The notes: generated by a model not told the origin, from the letters alone. 64,000 bases of DNA from Algoriphagus marinus (GCF_001936475.1 NZ_MSPQ01000002.1:248001-312000); one strand, 5' to 3'; positions 9,347-19,809 are shown, counted from the stretch's first letter. Made by a program: numbers and translations.

Positions 9347-10756
9347 CTAATTATCTTTTTGAACAGGGGTATATCGGTCCGGATTCAGGCGATTGTAAGT
9401 CTCATCTTCCAAAAGCCCGAGGAAAATCGGATCCATCAGTTGCTTTTTCCACTCTTCAATCTTCTTCGACAGTCGCTTAGCCTGTTCGCTTTCTTCCGAA
9501 AACAAATTCTTGCTTTCTGAAAGATCTTTCTTCAAATCAAAGAGAAATTCCTGTTTAGGTTGTATGATTAGTTTGTTCTCATGCGATACGATTGCATACC
9601 GATCTGCATTATAGTTTCTCCAATAGAGTTCTTCATGTGGAACTCCCTTCTTTTGGCCGCTGAGATAAGGAAGCAGGTTTACCCCATCCAATTTGTTCTT
9701 GGGTTCGACTTGAGCCAAGGATGCTGCAGTAGCGAAAATATCCAAGGAAATCACTGGTGCATCATACCTCAATCCGGCTGGCACATGACCTTTCCACTGC
9801 AACGCGAAAGGCACTCGGATACCACCCTCAAAGAAATCTCCTTTAAATCCGCGAAGCGGTTTATTATCGGAGGCATTGTCTTTCGTAGGGCCACCGTTGT
9901 CAGATAGAAAAAACACGAGCGTATTTTCTTCGATCTGAAGCTCCTGAAGTAAATCCAATAAATCTCCTACACCATCATCTACTGCACTGACCATTGCGGC
10001 ATAGGTTTTCCTTTTGGAATCTTTTATATTAGGAAACCTATTTAGATACTTCTCCGTCGCCTGCATGGGAGCGTGAGGCGCATTGTAGGCGAGATAGAGA
10101 AAAAAAGGTTGATCACGATTTGCCTTTACGAAGTTTAAGGCCTCTCTAGAAAATGCATCGGTCAGATATTCCTGCTCGGTTACTCTTTCCTGATTTTTCA
10201 GGAGCTTGGTTCTATACCCATCGAATTGGCTTTTTGCCTCTGAAAGGTCATTAAGGTCCAGTTTTTCCGGAAAGTATTGATGACCACCGGAGAGGAAGCC
10301 ATAAAACTCATCGAATCCTCTTCGATTTGGAATCAAACTTGGATGAGCTCCCAGATGCCACTTCCCTATCGCGCCTGTTTTGTACCCGGCTTTTTTTAAT
10401 AAATCAGCCATCGTTTCCTCGGTCAAAGGCAAACCCATCGTCGAATCCTTAGGTGCCAAAAGGGGATTTCTGGCAAAGCCAAATCTGTCTTGATACCTCC
10501 CTGTGATCAATCCTGCCCTACTTGGTCCACAGACTGCAAAGGACACATAGCCAGAGGTAAAAACAGTCCCATTACTCGCTATCCGATCTATGCCAGGAGT
10601 TGGAATATCTTTACTCCCATTAAATCCCACATCTGCATAGCCCTGATCATCCGTCAGAATCACGATGATATTCGGGCGGTTTTCAGACTTTCTAATTTGA
10701 GCAGGCGATGAGACAGCGGATGAAAGCAGGATCAAGAAAGAGAAAATAGACTTCAT
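9347..10756 (-). CDS. Formylglycine-dependent sulfatase (family S1), secreted
   Basis: A frame is open from 10789, but ATG 10756 starts a clean signal peptide (MKSIFSFLILLSSAVSSPAQ) and gives 469 residues. The metal site is ILTDDQGYAD. The maturation motif reads CGPSR at Cys76, still CxPxR, so formylglycine formation is expected. KWHLG and FLSDNGGP are present. The ending (Asn/Asp-rich with YNRLNPDRYTP) differs from the other two sulfatases. It is the first enzyme gene after susD, 90 bp downstream, in the direction of transcription. It presumably desulfates the target glycan. Confidence 0.92.
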   Translation of the reverse strand: MKSIFSFLILLSSAVSSPAQIRKSENRPNIIVILTDDQGYADVGFNGSKDIPTPGIDRIASNGTVFTSGYVSFAVCGPSRAGLITGRYQDRFGFARNPLLAPKDSTMGLPLTEETMADLLKKAGYKTGAIGKWHLGAHPSLIPNRRGFDEFYGFLSGGHQYFPEKLDLNDLSEAKSQFDGYRTKLLKNQERVTEQEYLTDAFSREALNFVKANRDQPFFLYLAYNAPHAPMQATEKYLNRFPNIKDSKRKTYAAMVSAVDDGVGDLLDLLQELQIEENTLVFFLSDNGGPTKDNASDNKPLRGFKGDFFEGGIRVPFALQWKGHVPAGLRYDAPVISLDIFATAASLAQVEPKNKLDGVNLLPYLSGQKKGVPHEELYWRNYNADRYAIVSHENKLIIQPKQEFLFDLKKDLSESKNLFSEESEQAKRLSKKIEEWKKQLMDPIFLGLLEDETYNRLNPDRYTPVQKDN

Positions 10757-10846
10757 ATTATTCAATTCGGAATAAGACATCGCTTCCACCCGTTACCAAG
10801 CGGAAGCGTTGAATTCAACCTATCTACGATTTATCTTCTGTTGTTT

Positions 10847-12382
10847 TTAATTCCAAACCGGGTTTTGAACTAAGCTAGGATTAGCATCAATCTCCGATTG
10901 GGGAATAGCAAAGACCTCTGAAAGCCTTCCTCTGTATTCAGGATTGTAAGGTCCCACAGGATCTGCCTTTGCTCTGGCATAGGCTGCTTCCACTTCTGAC
11001 CATCTTTTGACGTCAAAAAATCTAAGTCCCTCAAAAGCCAACTCTACCCTTCTCTCCAATTTCACCAGATTGATCAGCTCTTCTTGAGGAATATTACTTC
11101 CATTTACAGTAGTGACTGTTGGCATTTTAGCTCTAGTGCGTAATTGGTCCAAGAGAGTTATGGATTCGGCCACTTGCCCTGTTTCAGCTAGTGCTTCTGC
11201 CCGCATCAGTAGAACTTCTGCATAGCGAATTACATAAAAATCCTGACCGCCGGCTGCAAAGATGTCGATTCCTTCAGGGGAGATATTATCCCTCACGTAC
11301 TTTTTCAAACCAAATTTAGTGGCAGTATTTCCCCTGAAAGGTCTATTCAGGTGCTGTACAAAAATATCTCCTTCGAAATAAACTGAAGCAGCAAGCCTCG
11401 GATCTCGGTTTTCATTTCTCTTTGCAGGTTTATAAAGTGGGGAGCTTGTAATCGGCAAACCATCAATACACAAGTAGGCATTCACCATATTCGGCATTGG
11501 TTGTACATTTGTCTTAGGAATTCCCAAGAAAGTCGAAGAGAAAGTTTCCCCATTATTGGATTGATCCTGAATGAATCGTACGGAGAACACCACCTCTGGA
11601 GATTGTTCGGCTGCCTCTGTAAAGAGCTCCGCATAATTTGGGTGAAGCTGATACCCCAAGCTCATGATTTCGGTAGTCAATCGGATAACCTCTGGATAGT
11701 TTTTATTATACAGTTCAAATCTGGCTAGGAGCGATAAAGCAGCGCCTTTGGTGGCATAACCAAACTGACTGGCAGGATAAGATTCCGGAAGTGCATCAGC
11801 TGCCATTCGCAATTCAGAGATGATGAATGCCCTTAATTCTTCATAACTGTTTTTAGGGACATAAGCTTCTTCCAAGGTTTGTGTATTCGTAATCAAAGGC
11901 GCATCCTCAAAATAAACTGCCAAATTCATGTAGAACAAGGCTCTCAAAAACTTAGCCTGTCCTACCAAAGCTGCTCTGGAATCAGGCTCAATATTGCTAT
12001 CCGGAATTCTGGAAATATTTTCAACTGCTACATTTGCACGGCCTATTCCTCTGTAAAGTGACGTCCAGAACGAATTGAAAAATCCAAATGCGGGATCTGC
12101 TCTTCCCTCAACAAAGTTTCCAGGACCTTCAAATTTAAAATTGTTGAAGGTGTTGTCTGCGAAACTATCATGCTGAGGAATACCTGCTATTCCGTTGAGG
12201 TTACCACTGTATAATACTCTATCCTGTAATACTTCGTAGACACCATTGATACCCAAGAGCGCATCTTTTTCATTTTGCCAAAAGTTGCCTTCGGCGAGTT
12301 GAGTCAAAGATCCCCGTTCCAAATAATCCTCAGAACAAGAAGCCAACCCAATAAAACAAAGAATGTATATAAGCTTTTTCAT
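10847..12382 (-). CDS. SusD/RagB family glycan-binding lipoprotein
   Basis: 511 residues with lipoprotein leader MKKLIYILCFIGLASC (Cys16). The SusD N-terminal region (DYLERGSLTQLAEGNFWQ) is followed by TPR-like helices (AKFLRALFYMNLAVYF) and the RagB/SusD C-terminal domain (YVIRYAEVLLMRAEALAETG, FFDVKRW). It sits on the outer face of the outer membrane and works as a lid for its SusC partner, encoded just upstream. The 95-bp gap to susC is filled by hairpin repeat copy B. Substrate specificity is set by the PUL, probably a sulfated glycan. Confidence 0.95.
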   Translation of the reverse strand: MKKLIYILCFIGLASCSEDYLERGSLTQLAEGNFWQNEKDALLGINGVYEVLQDRVLYSGNLNGIAGIPQHDSFADNTFNNFKFEGPGNFVEGRADPAFGFFNSFWTSLYRGIGRANVAVENISRIPDSNIEPDSRAALVGQAKFLRALFYMNLAVYFEDAPLITNTQTLEEAYVPKNSYEELRAFIISELRMAADALPESYPASQFGYATKGAALSLLARFELYNKNYPEVIRLTTEIMSLGYQLHPNYAELFTEAAEQSPEVVFSVRFIQDQSNNGETFSSTFLGIPKTNVQPMPNMVNAYLCIDGLPITSSPLYKPAKRNENRDPRLAASVYFEGDIFVQHLNRPFRGNTATKFGLKKYVRDNISPEGIDIFAAGGQDFYVIRYAEVLLMRAEALAETGQVAESITLLDQLRTRAKMPTVTTVNGSNIPQEELINLVKLERRVELAFEGLRFFDVKRWSEVEAAYARAKADPVGPYNPEYRGRLSEVFAIPQSEIDANPSLVQNPVWN

Positions 12383-12477
12383 GTGTTTATAATTTTTTTA
12401 TTTGGCCACATGGAATCTCGCATTAAGAGCAATTATCACAGCATGTGACGTCCTGGTCAAGCTAGATTCCATATCAA
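12383..12477 (+). repeat. Intergenic hairpin repeat, copy B, filling the susC-susD gap
   Basis: Starts directly against the susD start codon with GTGTTTATAATTTTTTTAT and ends at the susC stop. The arms ATGGAATCT and AGATTCCAT form the outer stem, with a GTGTGAC-like ATGTGACG core. It is closest to copy D (51129) in its CACATGGAATCTCGCAT part. As mRNA it would fold between the two cistrons. Confidence 0.7.
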
Positions 12478-15400
12478 TTAAAATTTGATGTTGATACCTG
12501 CAGATACTACCTTATACAATGGCGTAGTCAAGTCAGTGCTACCACCTCGCTGTCTTTCAGGGTCAAAGTTTTTCACCTTGGTAAACGTGAGTAGGTTCTG
12601 TCCACTGACAAATATCCTTGCTTTCTGCATCAGCATTCTCTGGGAAATTGCCACTGGCAGGGTGTAACCAATTTCTATATTTCTCAATCGTAGGTAAGAC
12701 ATATCCTGTACATAGAAAGTGGAGGTTACGGCATTGTTTACACCACCCAATCGAGGAAGTGTTGCCGAAGGGTTCTCTGGAGTCCAACGATCTATCCAAT
12801 AGCTAAGAGCATTATTTCGATCACCTTCCATAGGCGTCTGTCCATTGCTGTCCAAAATACGATCGACTCTTCCAATACCTTGGAATACCATGTTCAAGTC
12901 AAATCCTCTTATCGATAAATTTGCATTGAATCCGTAAATCCACTTCGGGAAAGGATTACCAATGATCGTTCGGTCAAATGCATTGACTACACCATCTGGC
13001 TCTCCATCCGGACCTGAAATATCCGCATATCGAAGGTCACCTGGAGCGGTCAGATTGCTTCCAAATTGTCGAGGAGCATTATTGACTTCTTCTTGACTTT
13101 GGAAAACTCCATCTACTACATATCCGAAATAAGAATTAAAGGGCGCCCCTATTCGTATAATGCTATTTCCACTAATGGTTTCTTCACCTCCTGGTCCCAA
13201 TTCGGTCACTTTGTTATCCGCCATTTTGGTGACATTGGCAGAGATGGTCATTTTTAATTTTCCGATTGTCTCTCGGTAATTGATAGCCATCTCCAAGCCA
13301 CTGTTCTCCATTCCTGCAGCATTTCGGGCAGCAAGGTTTGTCACCCCAATGGTATTTGGAATTGGGAAGTTGGTATAAAGGATGTCAGAACTCACTCGCT
13401 TGAAATAATCTGCAGTCAGCCCCAACTTATTACTGAAGAAGGCTGCATCTACTCCAATATTAAATTGCTCAATGGTCTCCCAGGTGATAAATGGATTTGC
13501 CAAAGAAGTCAAAGCAACAGCCGGAACAATCACATCCTGTCCCAGATGGTAATCCAGACCGGTATTGTAGGTCTGTTCAAAGATGTAGTTTCCAATCCGA
13601 TCATTTCCGGAGATTCCCCAGCTTGCTCTTAATTTCAATTCCGTCAAAGTTTCAGAACCTTCCAAAAAGCTCTCTCTGGCAATATTCCAACCCGCAGATA
13701 AAGAAGGGAAGGTACCGTAACGGTTGGATGGCCCGAACTTAGATGAACCGTCTCTTCGTACGTTCGCTTCGAAAAGATATTTTTCCTGGTAGTTATAATT
13801 TACCCTTGCAAAAAATGACTGCCAGGCTTCCTCGGACGCTCCACCAGAAACGGAAGGATTGATTACTCCTCCACCATTAAACTCTTGAATCGCATCGGAA
13901 GGAAAGCCCTGTAAAGAACCTGAAAATCCATCTACTTTGTCATAGATCACAGAGTAGCCGAGCATAAACCCCAAATTGTGGGACTCATTGATACTGGTTG
14001 AATAACGTAGGATGTTTTCATTAAGCAATCTGTAATTGAAATTCAGAGTGTTGTTCAAATCATTCAGCTCCCTCAATTGCACTATATTCCCTTCCCAATC
14101 TCGCTGGGTTAGCGTTGGTTGAAAATTAGAAATATTGGCAAAATTGATGACTGCACTTCCGCTGGTCTCAAAAAATAATCCTTCAGTGATTCGAGCAGAA
14201 AGTCCAATTCGCTCACTGATATTGATATTATCATTGGAATAATCACCCAGCGTACCCGTCAGCAAAACGTTGTTGATCGGATATGAAAAGTTGACATTTT
14301 CATACGCTCCATCCACAATGGCAAGTTCACCATTCGAATACCTAACTGGTACTACAGGCGATGAACGCTGAAATTGATTGATAATTCCGGTTTCTCCGGT
14401 AATGGCTCCTGCTCCTCCACTCGGTCCCGTAAATCTAGACCAATAGGCATTGGTCACATTGGTCACGGTCAACCACTCACTTGGCTTCACGCTCAGGTTG
14501 ATACCCAGATTGTAACGGTCAGATTTGAATTTTCCGCGAACTACCGCTTCCTGATTTAAGTAACCAAGGGATAGCCTGAAGGTGGTCCTATCAGTGCCTC
14601 CTGAAAAAGAGAGGTAATGATTCTGAATCGGCGCATCCCGTAGGGCTACACTTGCCCAATTGGTATTGGCAAACTGATCAGGGTTTGTTCCATTTCGAAT
14701 GGCCTCTATATCTTCATCTGAAAATCTTAAAGGAGCATTAGGACCATTATTGTTACGGTCACGCTCATTTCTTAGAAGCGCATAATTTACAGCATCCAAG
14801 TATTCCGGAACCACAGTCACTCTTTGAAAGCCAAAGTAGTTATTGTAGTCCACGGCAAATTTGTCCTTTGTCCCTTTTTTGGTAGTCACGACTAAGACCC
14901 CATTGGCTCCTCTTGCACCATAGATGGCAGAGGCAGAAGCATCTTTCAACACGGAGATGCTCTCGATATCCGAGGGCGCGAGGTTGTTGAACTCCGCTAA
15001 TCCATCGTACTGAATATTGTCAATCACCACCAGCGGATTAGTGCCTCCGAACGTACCGATACCACGGATCACAATGGATGAACCATCCGCTCCTGGAAGT
15101 CCGGTAGACTGAGTCAACTGTACCCCGGAAAATTTTCCGTACATCAGCTGTGCGGAATTGGTGACTGGCTGATTGACCGCTTCGTCAAATCTTACTGTTT
15201 CGACAGATCCAGTAAGGTTGAGCTTTTTCTGCTCTCCATATCCTACGACCACAACTTCGTCCAATAAAGATTCTGATTCTGCTAGGATCACGTTAATGGT
15301 AGTCTGATTTCCTACTACGATTTCTTGGTTGGTGTACCCAATCAGGCTAAATACCAAAACAGATTCATTGCTGGGAGCATTAATGGAAAAAACCCCATCT

Positions 15401-15633
15401 AAATCTGTCACCGCACCTTGGCTGGTCCCTTTTACCAAGACCACTACTCCCGGGATTGGGGATGCATCTTCTTTGGAGGTAACCACACCTTTGACCAGTC
15501 TTGAAGACTGTAGTGCAAATACTGTAGTGCAACTCAATATAAACAGCCCCAGTACCAGCAGGCTACTTTTTGAAATAATCCCGATTCCCGACCTTTTTTT
15601 GATGTTCGGGTCTTTTGTAAGTATTCTATCCAT
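12478..15633 (-). CDS. SusC/RagA family TonB-dependent outer-membrane transporter
   Basis: 1051 residues. The N-terminal leader is followed by a carboxypeptidase-regulatory-like domain (VKGVVTSKEDASPIPGVVVLVKG), a TonB-box region (LDEVVVVGYGEQKKLNLTGSV), a plug domain (SVLKDASASAIYGARGANGVLVVTTKKG) and a 22-strand barrel ending SAGINIKF. There is no N-terminal STN domain, so it is unlikely to signal to an anti-sigma factor, in line with control by the HTCS encoded upstream. It imports oligosaccharides together with the SusD partner. A paired operator-like motif lies about 80-105 bp upstream of the start codon (15711-15739). Confidence 0.96.
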   Translation of the reverse strand: MDRILTKDPNIKKRSGIGIISKSSLLVLGLFILSCTTVFALQSSRLVKGVVTSKEDASPIPGVVVLVKGTSQGAVTDLDGVFSINAPSNESVLVFSLIGYTNQEIVVGNQTTINVILAESESLLDEVVVVGYGEQKKLNLTGSVETVRFDEAVNQPVTNSAQLMYGKFSGVQLTQSTGLPGADGSSIVIRGIGTFGGTNPLVVIDNIQYDGLAEFNNLAPSDIESISVLKDASASAIYGARGANGVLVVTTKKGTKDKFAVDYNNYFGFQRVTVVPEYLDAVNYALLRNERDRNNNGPNAPLRFSDEDIEAIRNGTNPDQFANTNWASVALRDAPIQNHYLSFSGGTDRTTFRLSLGYLNQEAVVRGKFKSDRYNLGINLSVKPSEWLTVTNVTNAYWSRFTGPSGGAGAITGETGIINQFQRSSPVVPVRYSNGELAIVDGAYENVNFSYPINNVLLTGTLGDYSNDNINISERIGLSARITEGLFFETSGSAVINFANISNFQPTLTQRDWEGNIVQLRELNDLNNTLNFNYRLLNENILRYSTSINESHNLGFMLGYSVIYDKVDGFSGSLQGFPSDAIQEFNGGGVINPSVSGGASEEAWQSFFARVNYNYQEKYLFEANVRRDGSSKFGPSNRYGTFPSLSAGWNIARESFLEGSETLTELKLRASWGISGNDRIGNYIFEQTYNTGLDYHLGQDVIVPAVALTSLANPFITWETIEQFNIGVDAAFFSNKLGLTADYFKRVSSDILYTNFPIPNTIGVTNLAARNAAGMENSGLEMAINYRETIGKLKMTISANVTKMADNKVTELGPGGEETISGNSIIRIGAPFNSYFGYVVDGVFQSQEEVNNAPRQFGSNLTAPGDLRYADISGPDGEPDGVVNAFDRTIIGNPFPKWIYGFNANLSIRGFDLNMVFQGIGRVDRILDSNGQTPMEGDRNNALSYWIDRWTPENPSATLPRLGGVNNAVTSTFYVQDMSYLRLRNIEIGYTLPVAISQRMLMQKARIFVSGQNLLTFTKVKNFDPERQRGGSTDLTTPLYKVVSAGINIKF

Positions 15634-15710
15634 GAAAGGAAAATTTTGGGTTATTACTAATTAAATCCTGGCCAAATTTTGATTTTATCAGCTTGATTAA
15701 TGGGGTATGA

Positions 15711-15739
15711 ATCATTCAACAGGCTGGGCAAATCATTCA
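15711..15739. promoter_or_regulatory. Candidate HTCS operator upstream of susC
   Basis: Two direct copies of ATCATTCA (15711-15718 and 15732-15739) start 21 bp apart, two helical turns. The second is preceded by GGGCAA. The same pair with the same spacing and the same GGGCAA lies upstream of the HTCS gene at 19930-19958. It is oriented identically with respect to both minus-strand genes. HTCS regulators bind as dimers through AraC-type domains, which fits tandem half-sites. The function is inferred. Confidence 0.65.
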
Positions 15740-15740
15740 A

Positions 15741-15780
15741 TAATTAAAAAAAGCACCCTTTTGGATGCTTTTTTTAATTA
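15741..15780 (-). terminator. Rho-independent terminator overlapping the HTCS stop codon
   Basis: 15-bp arms TAATTAAAAAAAGCA and TGCTTTTTTTAATTA enclose a 10-nt loop. The right arm contains the HTCS stop codon. It should end the HTCS transcript before the susC promoter region, keeping regulator and PUL mRNAs separate. Confidence 0.75.
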
Positions 15781-18700
15781 TTGCTGTTCCATTTTCTGAA
15801 TAATCAGAGTCTTGTATTCTGAGGGCAGGCAACCGAATTGCTGCTGGAATGATTTCTTAAAATGCTTGTAATCATTGAAGCCTACCTCATAAGCCACCTG
15901 ACTGAGCTTGTATTCTTTTTGAAGGATTATCTGAGCAGCTTTTTTCAACTTAACCGAACGTACAAATGCGGTAATCGAAAGCCCAGTCAGTGATTTGATT
16001 TTTCTAAATAGGGTGGATTGGCTCATATTTAAGTGGTCTACCATGGTGTCAATCCCAAAATTCTCATTGAGTAGATTTTCATTGACAAGAGCAATGGCCT
16101 TTTCGATAAACAGTGCATCCAGATCTGTTTCCACCACGGCTTTGGTGTCGGGTTCGAATCTGATTTTATTCAAAAAGTACTCCCGGAGTTTCTTTCTGTT
16201 TTCCAGAATATTCTTTACCCGGGTTTTGACAATTCCCGGATTGAATGGCTTGGTGATGTAGTCTTCAGCTCCCGTCTGCAAGCCGTCCATTTCGTAAGCA
16301 ATAGAAGTGCGGGCTGTCAGGAGAATCACCGGAATATGAGAAATGTTTATTTGATTTTTGATTTCATGACAAAGCCTAATTCCATCCATTTTCGGCATCA
16401 TGACATCAGAAATCACCAGATCAGGCATTTCCTTTTGGATGAGTTCCAAAGCCTGCTCCCCATCCTCGGCTTCCCATATCTGGTATTCCTCTGCAAGTAG
16501 CGAGCGTAAATAAGCTCTGATGTCTTCATTATCATCAGCAATCAATATACTGATCTCTTTGCCAGACTGGTCAACTTTAAGGATATCCTTCTGCTCAAAA
16601 TTCAACTCATCCAAGTCTTGGTGAAGCTCTTTTTCTGGCTTTTCTATTTCTGAAGTAATTGCATTTTCGTGCAGCAATGGCAGGGTAAAGCGAATGCAAG
16701 TACCGACGCCACGCTCACTTTCCAACTCGATATTGCCCTCATGCAGCATTACAATATTTTTCGAAAAGGCAAGCCCGATTCCACTTCCTACCAGGTTGGA
16801 GGTTTCAGCATTCTGGACCTGATAAAAGCGATCAAACACCCGCTCCGATTCCTGGGGCGTCATACCTATTCCGTTGTCGCGAAGCATCAATTCAACCAAA
16901 TTGCCGCGTTTGGTCAGATACATTACGATTTCCCCGCCTTCTTTTGTGTATTTAAAAGCATTCGAAAGGAGGTTGCAGAGCACGATTTCCATCTGATTTC
17001 GATCAAAATCCAGATATAAATGCTCCAAGTCGGTATCAAACCTGTACTCTATTTGTTTTTTGATAGCCAGGTTTTTAAAACTCAGGTAGACCTCCTGACT
17101 GAATCCTACAAAATCTGATCGGGTAGGATTCAGCTTGAGCAGGCCATGTTCGGACTTCCTGAAATCCAAAAGCTGATTGATCAGTCTCAGCATCCGGTTG
17201 CCATTGGATTCTACCAGAAGTAGTTTTTCTTTGACAGATTCCCGAAGGTCAAAATTACCCAGCAACTCCGTGATAGGACTTAAAATCAGAGTCAGAGGCG
17301 TTCGGAATTCATGAGAAATATTGGTGAAAAAGGTGATTTTGGCTTCACTCAGCTCATGTTCCTTTTCCTTTTCAATCTGAATAATGCGAAGCTCCGCCTC
17401 CAATCTCGCCTGTCTGGCTGAGATATAGCGGATCAGCAACAATATGGCTATTGTCAAAATAGTATATGCTAAAAAGGCCCACCAAGTCAGCCATGGGGGT
17501 GTGCCGATTTGAATTTGCAATACTTTGACAGGACTCCAATCCTTGTTGTTTCTACTTGCTCTAATCATCAACTCATAATCTCCCCAGCGCAAACCAGTAA
17601 AACTGATCTGATTGGAAGCTCCAAGATTTACCCAATCCTCATGTAATCCTTTGAGCTTGTAGGAATAAAAAATATTATCCGGCCCTAAAAAATCATTAAC
17701 CGTGAAGACCAAGGAAAGGTGGTTTTGGCTGTAATTCAGCTCTATTTCATCCGTATTTTGAATGGTGTATTCCAAGATAACTTTCCCGTCTACCTCATCC
17801 CCCACATTGAGGGCTTTATTATTGACAATCAATTTGGTCAACACTACTTCCGGAACTAGAATCCCATCTGATATCCTACCTGGATCAAAAGACAATAAGC
17901 CATCAGAACCGCCAAAATAAAGCGTCCCCTCCTGGTCTTTGAAAGAAGAATTGATATGAAATGAACTGATCATCACTCCATCTTCACGGTCATAATTGAT
18001 GAAATTTTGGAGTTTGGGATTGAATTTGGAAAGGGAAGTCGTAGAGCTGATCCAGAGATTCCCCTGCTGATCTTCTTCCATCGCACAGATAAAATCATTG
18101 GTAAGTCCAGATCGTCTGTCAAAGGCCTGTTGAAAACTCAACCCTTCGTTTTCCTGACGCAGAAGCAGCAATCCTTTCGGTGTACCCAGGTAGATCAACT
18201 CACCGGAAAGATACATGTCATTGACAATGCTTGGGATGAGCGAGGAGCTCATCAATTCCTGCTGAGAAATAAAGCGCTGATTTTTTTCATCGTAGCGATT
18301 AATACCAGAGTAGGTTCCTATCCAGATCCTTCCCTTTTGATCCTCTTTGATTTGACTGATTCGGTTATTGCTCAGGCTATGATCAATGGCGTTTTCAGAA
18401 AATATCATCCATTTTTTTTCCTTTAAATCCAAGGTAGAATCGATCATTTTCAGTCCTAGCTGCTGTGTTCCAAGCCAGAGTCTATTTTGGGAATCCACCA
18501 AAATAGCTGTGATTTTCTGATTTTTAAAATGCTGCTCCGGACGAGCAAAATCACGGTTTCGAACTATAAAAAGTCCACTTCCTGTACCAAAATAAAGGTC
18601 ATTATCCTTTTCAAAAAAACAATTGATGCGAGTTGGCAGAATACTTGAGACTCTGGAATAGAAGCTTCCTGAGCTATTACTAAAGAGTCCTTCCGTCAAT

Positions 18701-19809
18701 GTTCCCTTGTAGGAAAAACCTTTCTGATCCTTGAAATAAGCGGTGACGTTGTGATCGGGAATATTTTCCCGAGCGACGTTTCGGGCGATTTCAAATCCCT
18801 TATTAGGATATAGGATCAATACTCCACCGTGGGAAGTGCCCAGCCATGCGATTCCATTTTCATCAATATCAATGCTGAGAATAATAGAGTAATTGATATT
18901 TTCCAGATTTCCACCCTGAGGATTGGTATTGATTTTATTAAAGTGCTTTACCTCCTGATCGCTTATAAAAAGCCCATCTCCCCAGCTTCCCAGCCAAATT
19001 CTGTTTTTTTGATCTATGGCTATGCTTTTCACAAATCTGGCCTCTATGGGAAGAATCTCCTCATGTACCTGCTGATCATCAAAGTCAAAATTGCCCAGAG
19101 CAATATTTTTCCCATTGTTTCCTACCAGCCAGATTTTATCCCGAGATCTATCCTCCACCAGATTGTAATAAATTCGATTGGTGGAAAAGCGGATTCTTCT
19201 GCTTTCCGAAGGATCGTATTTATTCAATTCTCTGCCTGCAATAAACCAGATATTATCATGCTGATCCCGGAGGATATTATAAATGGGCTGATCTGTGGTA
19301 AAATGATTCAGTAATTTCTCGTTAAGGGGGTCAATCAGAAAAAGTCCACTGCTCCAAGTTCCCACCCAGATATTTCCGGCCCCATCCTGATTAATGGAGA
19401 TTACCCTAAGTTTTCGATCAGTGATGGAAGCAAAAATATGATTCATCGCGCGAATACTATTTTTTCGGGTATCCATTACTGAAAGCCCTCCTTCCTTAGT
19501 TCCTATCCAAATCTGATTGGTAGCGTCTTTGAAGAGAATTTCGATGTTCTCATTCTCCAATCCAGGAAACTCCTCCCCTGGCCTGTAGTCAGTAAAATTG
19601 TATCCGTCAAATTTGGAAATACCGCCTTCGGTAGCAAAAAACTTCAGATTATTTTCATCTGAAACAATCTTAGTTACAAAATTACTGAGTAAGCCCCTGC
19701 GTACATTCAGTACATCAATAGAATATTCCTCCTGAAGTGGTGTGGGCTGTGAAAAACCCTGCAGCCCGAATAAATACAAGCAGAATAAAAGCAGTAAAAA
19801 CTTAAACAT
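15778..19809 (-). CDS. Hybrid two-component system sensor-regulator (HTCS) controlling the PUL
   Basis: 1343 residues. The signal peptide (1-20) is followed by a periplasmic double beta-propeller of Reg_prop repeats with recurring IWIGT/LWLGT motifs (about 30-690), a Y_Y_Y domain and one membrane helix (about 780-805). HisKA has the phospho-acceptor in NISHEFRTPL (His833). The HATPase has NLLSNAFKYT and DNGIGM. The receiver has the phospho-acceptor in ISDVMMPKMDG (Asp1135). A C-terminal AraC-type HTH (about 1240-1343) ends the protein. HTCS proteins sense an oligosaccharide in the periplasm and activate their PUL from within one polypeptide. The operator-like pair at 19930 suggests autoregulation, and the one at 15711 control of susC. 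All key residues are present. Confidence 0.96.
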   Translation of the reverse strand: MFKFLLLLFCLYLFGLQGFSQPTPLQEEYSIDVLNVRRGLLSNFVTKIVSDENNLKFFATEGGISKFDGYNFTDYRPGEEFPGLENENIEILFKDATNQIWIGTKEGGLSVMDTRKNSIRAMNHIFASITDRKLRVISINQDGAGNIWVGTWSSGLFLIDPLNEKLLNHFTTDQPIYNILRDQHDNIWFIAGRELNKYDPSESRRIRFSTNRIYYNLVEDRSRDKIWLVGNNGKNIALGNFDFDDQQVHEEILPIEARFVKSIAIDQKNRIWLGSWGDGLFISDQEVKHFNKINTNPQGGNLENINYSIILSIDIDENGIAWLGTSHGGVLILYPNKGFEIARNVARENIPDHNVTAYFKDQKGFSYKGTLTEGLFSNSSGSFYSRVSSILPTRINCFFEKDNDLYFGTGSGLFIVRNRDFARPEQHFKNQKITAILVDSQNRLWLGTQQLGLKMIDSTLDLKEKKWMIFSENAIDHSLSNNRISQIKEDQKGRIWIGTYSGINRYDEKNQRFISQQELMSSSLIPSIVNDMYLSGELIYLGTPKGLLLLRQENEGLSFQQAFDRRSGLTNDFICAMEEDQQGNLWISSTTSLSKFNPKLQNFINYDREDGVMISSFHINSSFKDQEGTLYFGGSDGLLSFDPGRISDGILVPEVVLTKLIVNNKALNVGDEVDGKVILEYTIQNTDEIELNYSQNHLSLVFTVNDFLGPDNIFYSYKLKGLHEDWVNLGASNQISFTGLRWGDYELMIRASRNNKDWSPVKVLQIQIGTPPWLTWWAFLAYTILTIAILLLIRYISARQARLEAELRIIQIEKEKEHELSEAKITFFTNISHEFRTPLTLILSPITELLGNFDLRESVKEKLLLVESNGNRMLRLINQLLDFRKSEHGLLKLNPTRSDFVGFSQEVYLSFKNLAIKKQIEYRFDTDLEHLYLDFDRNQMEIVLCNLLSNAFKYTKEGGEIVMYLTKRGNLVELMLRDNGIGMTPQESERVFDRFYQVQNAETSNLVGSGIGLAFSKNIVMLHEGNIELESERGVGTCIRFTLPLLHENAITSEIEKPEKELHQDLDELNFEQKDILKVDQSGKEISILIADDNEDIRAYLRSLLAEEYQIWEAEDGEQALELIQKEMPDLVISDVMMPKMDGIRLCHEIKNQINISHIPVILLTARTSIAYEMDGLQTGAEDYITKPFNPGIVKTRVKNILENRKKLREYFLNKIRFEPDTKAVVETDLDALFIEKAIALVNENLLNENFGIDTMVDHLNMSQSTLFRKIKSLTGLSITAFVRSVKLKKAAQIILQKEYKLSQVAYEVGFNDYKHFKKSFQQQFGCLPSEYKTLIIQKMEQQ

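Noticed and set aside
13491-13742. Plus-strand frame opposite susC
   Set aside because: Antisense shadow; low-complexity composition.
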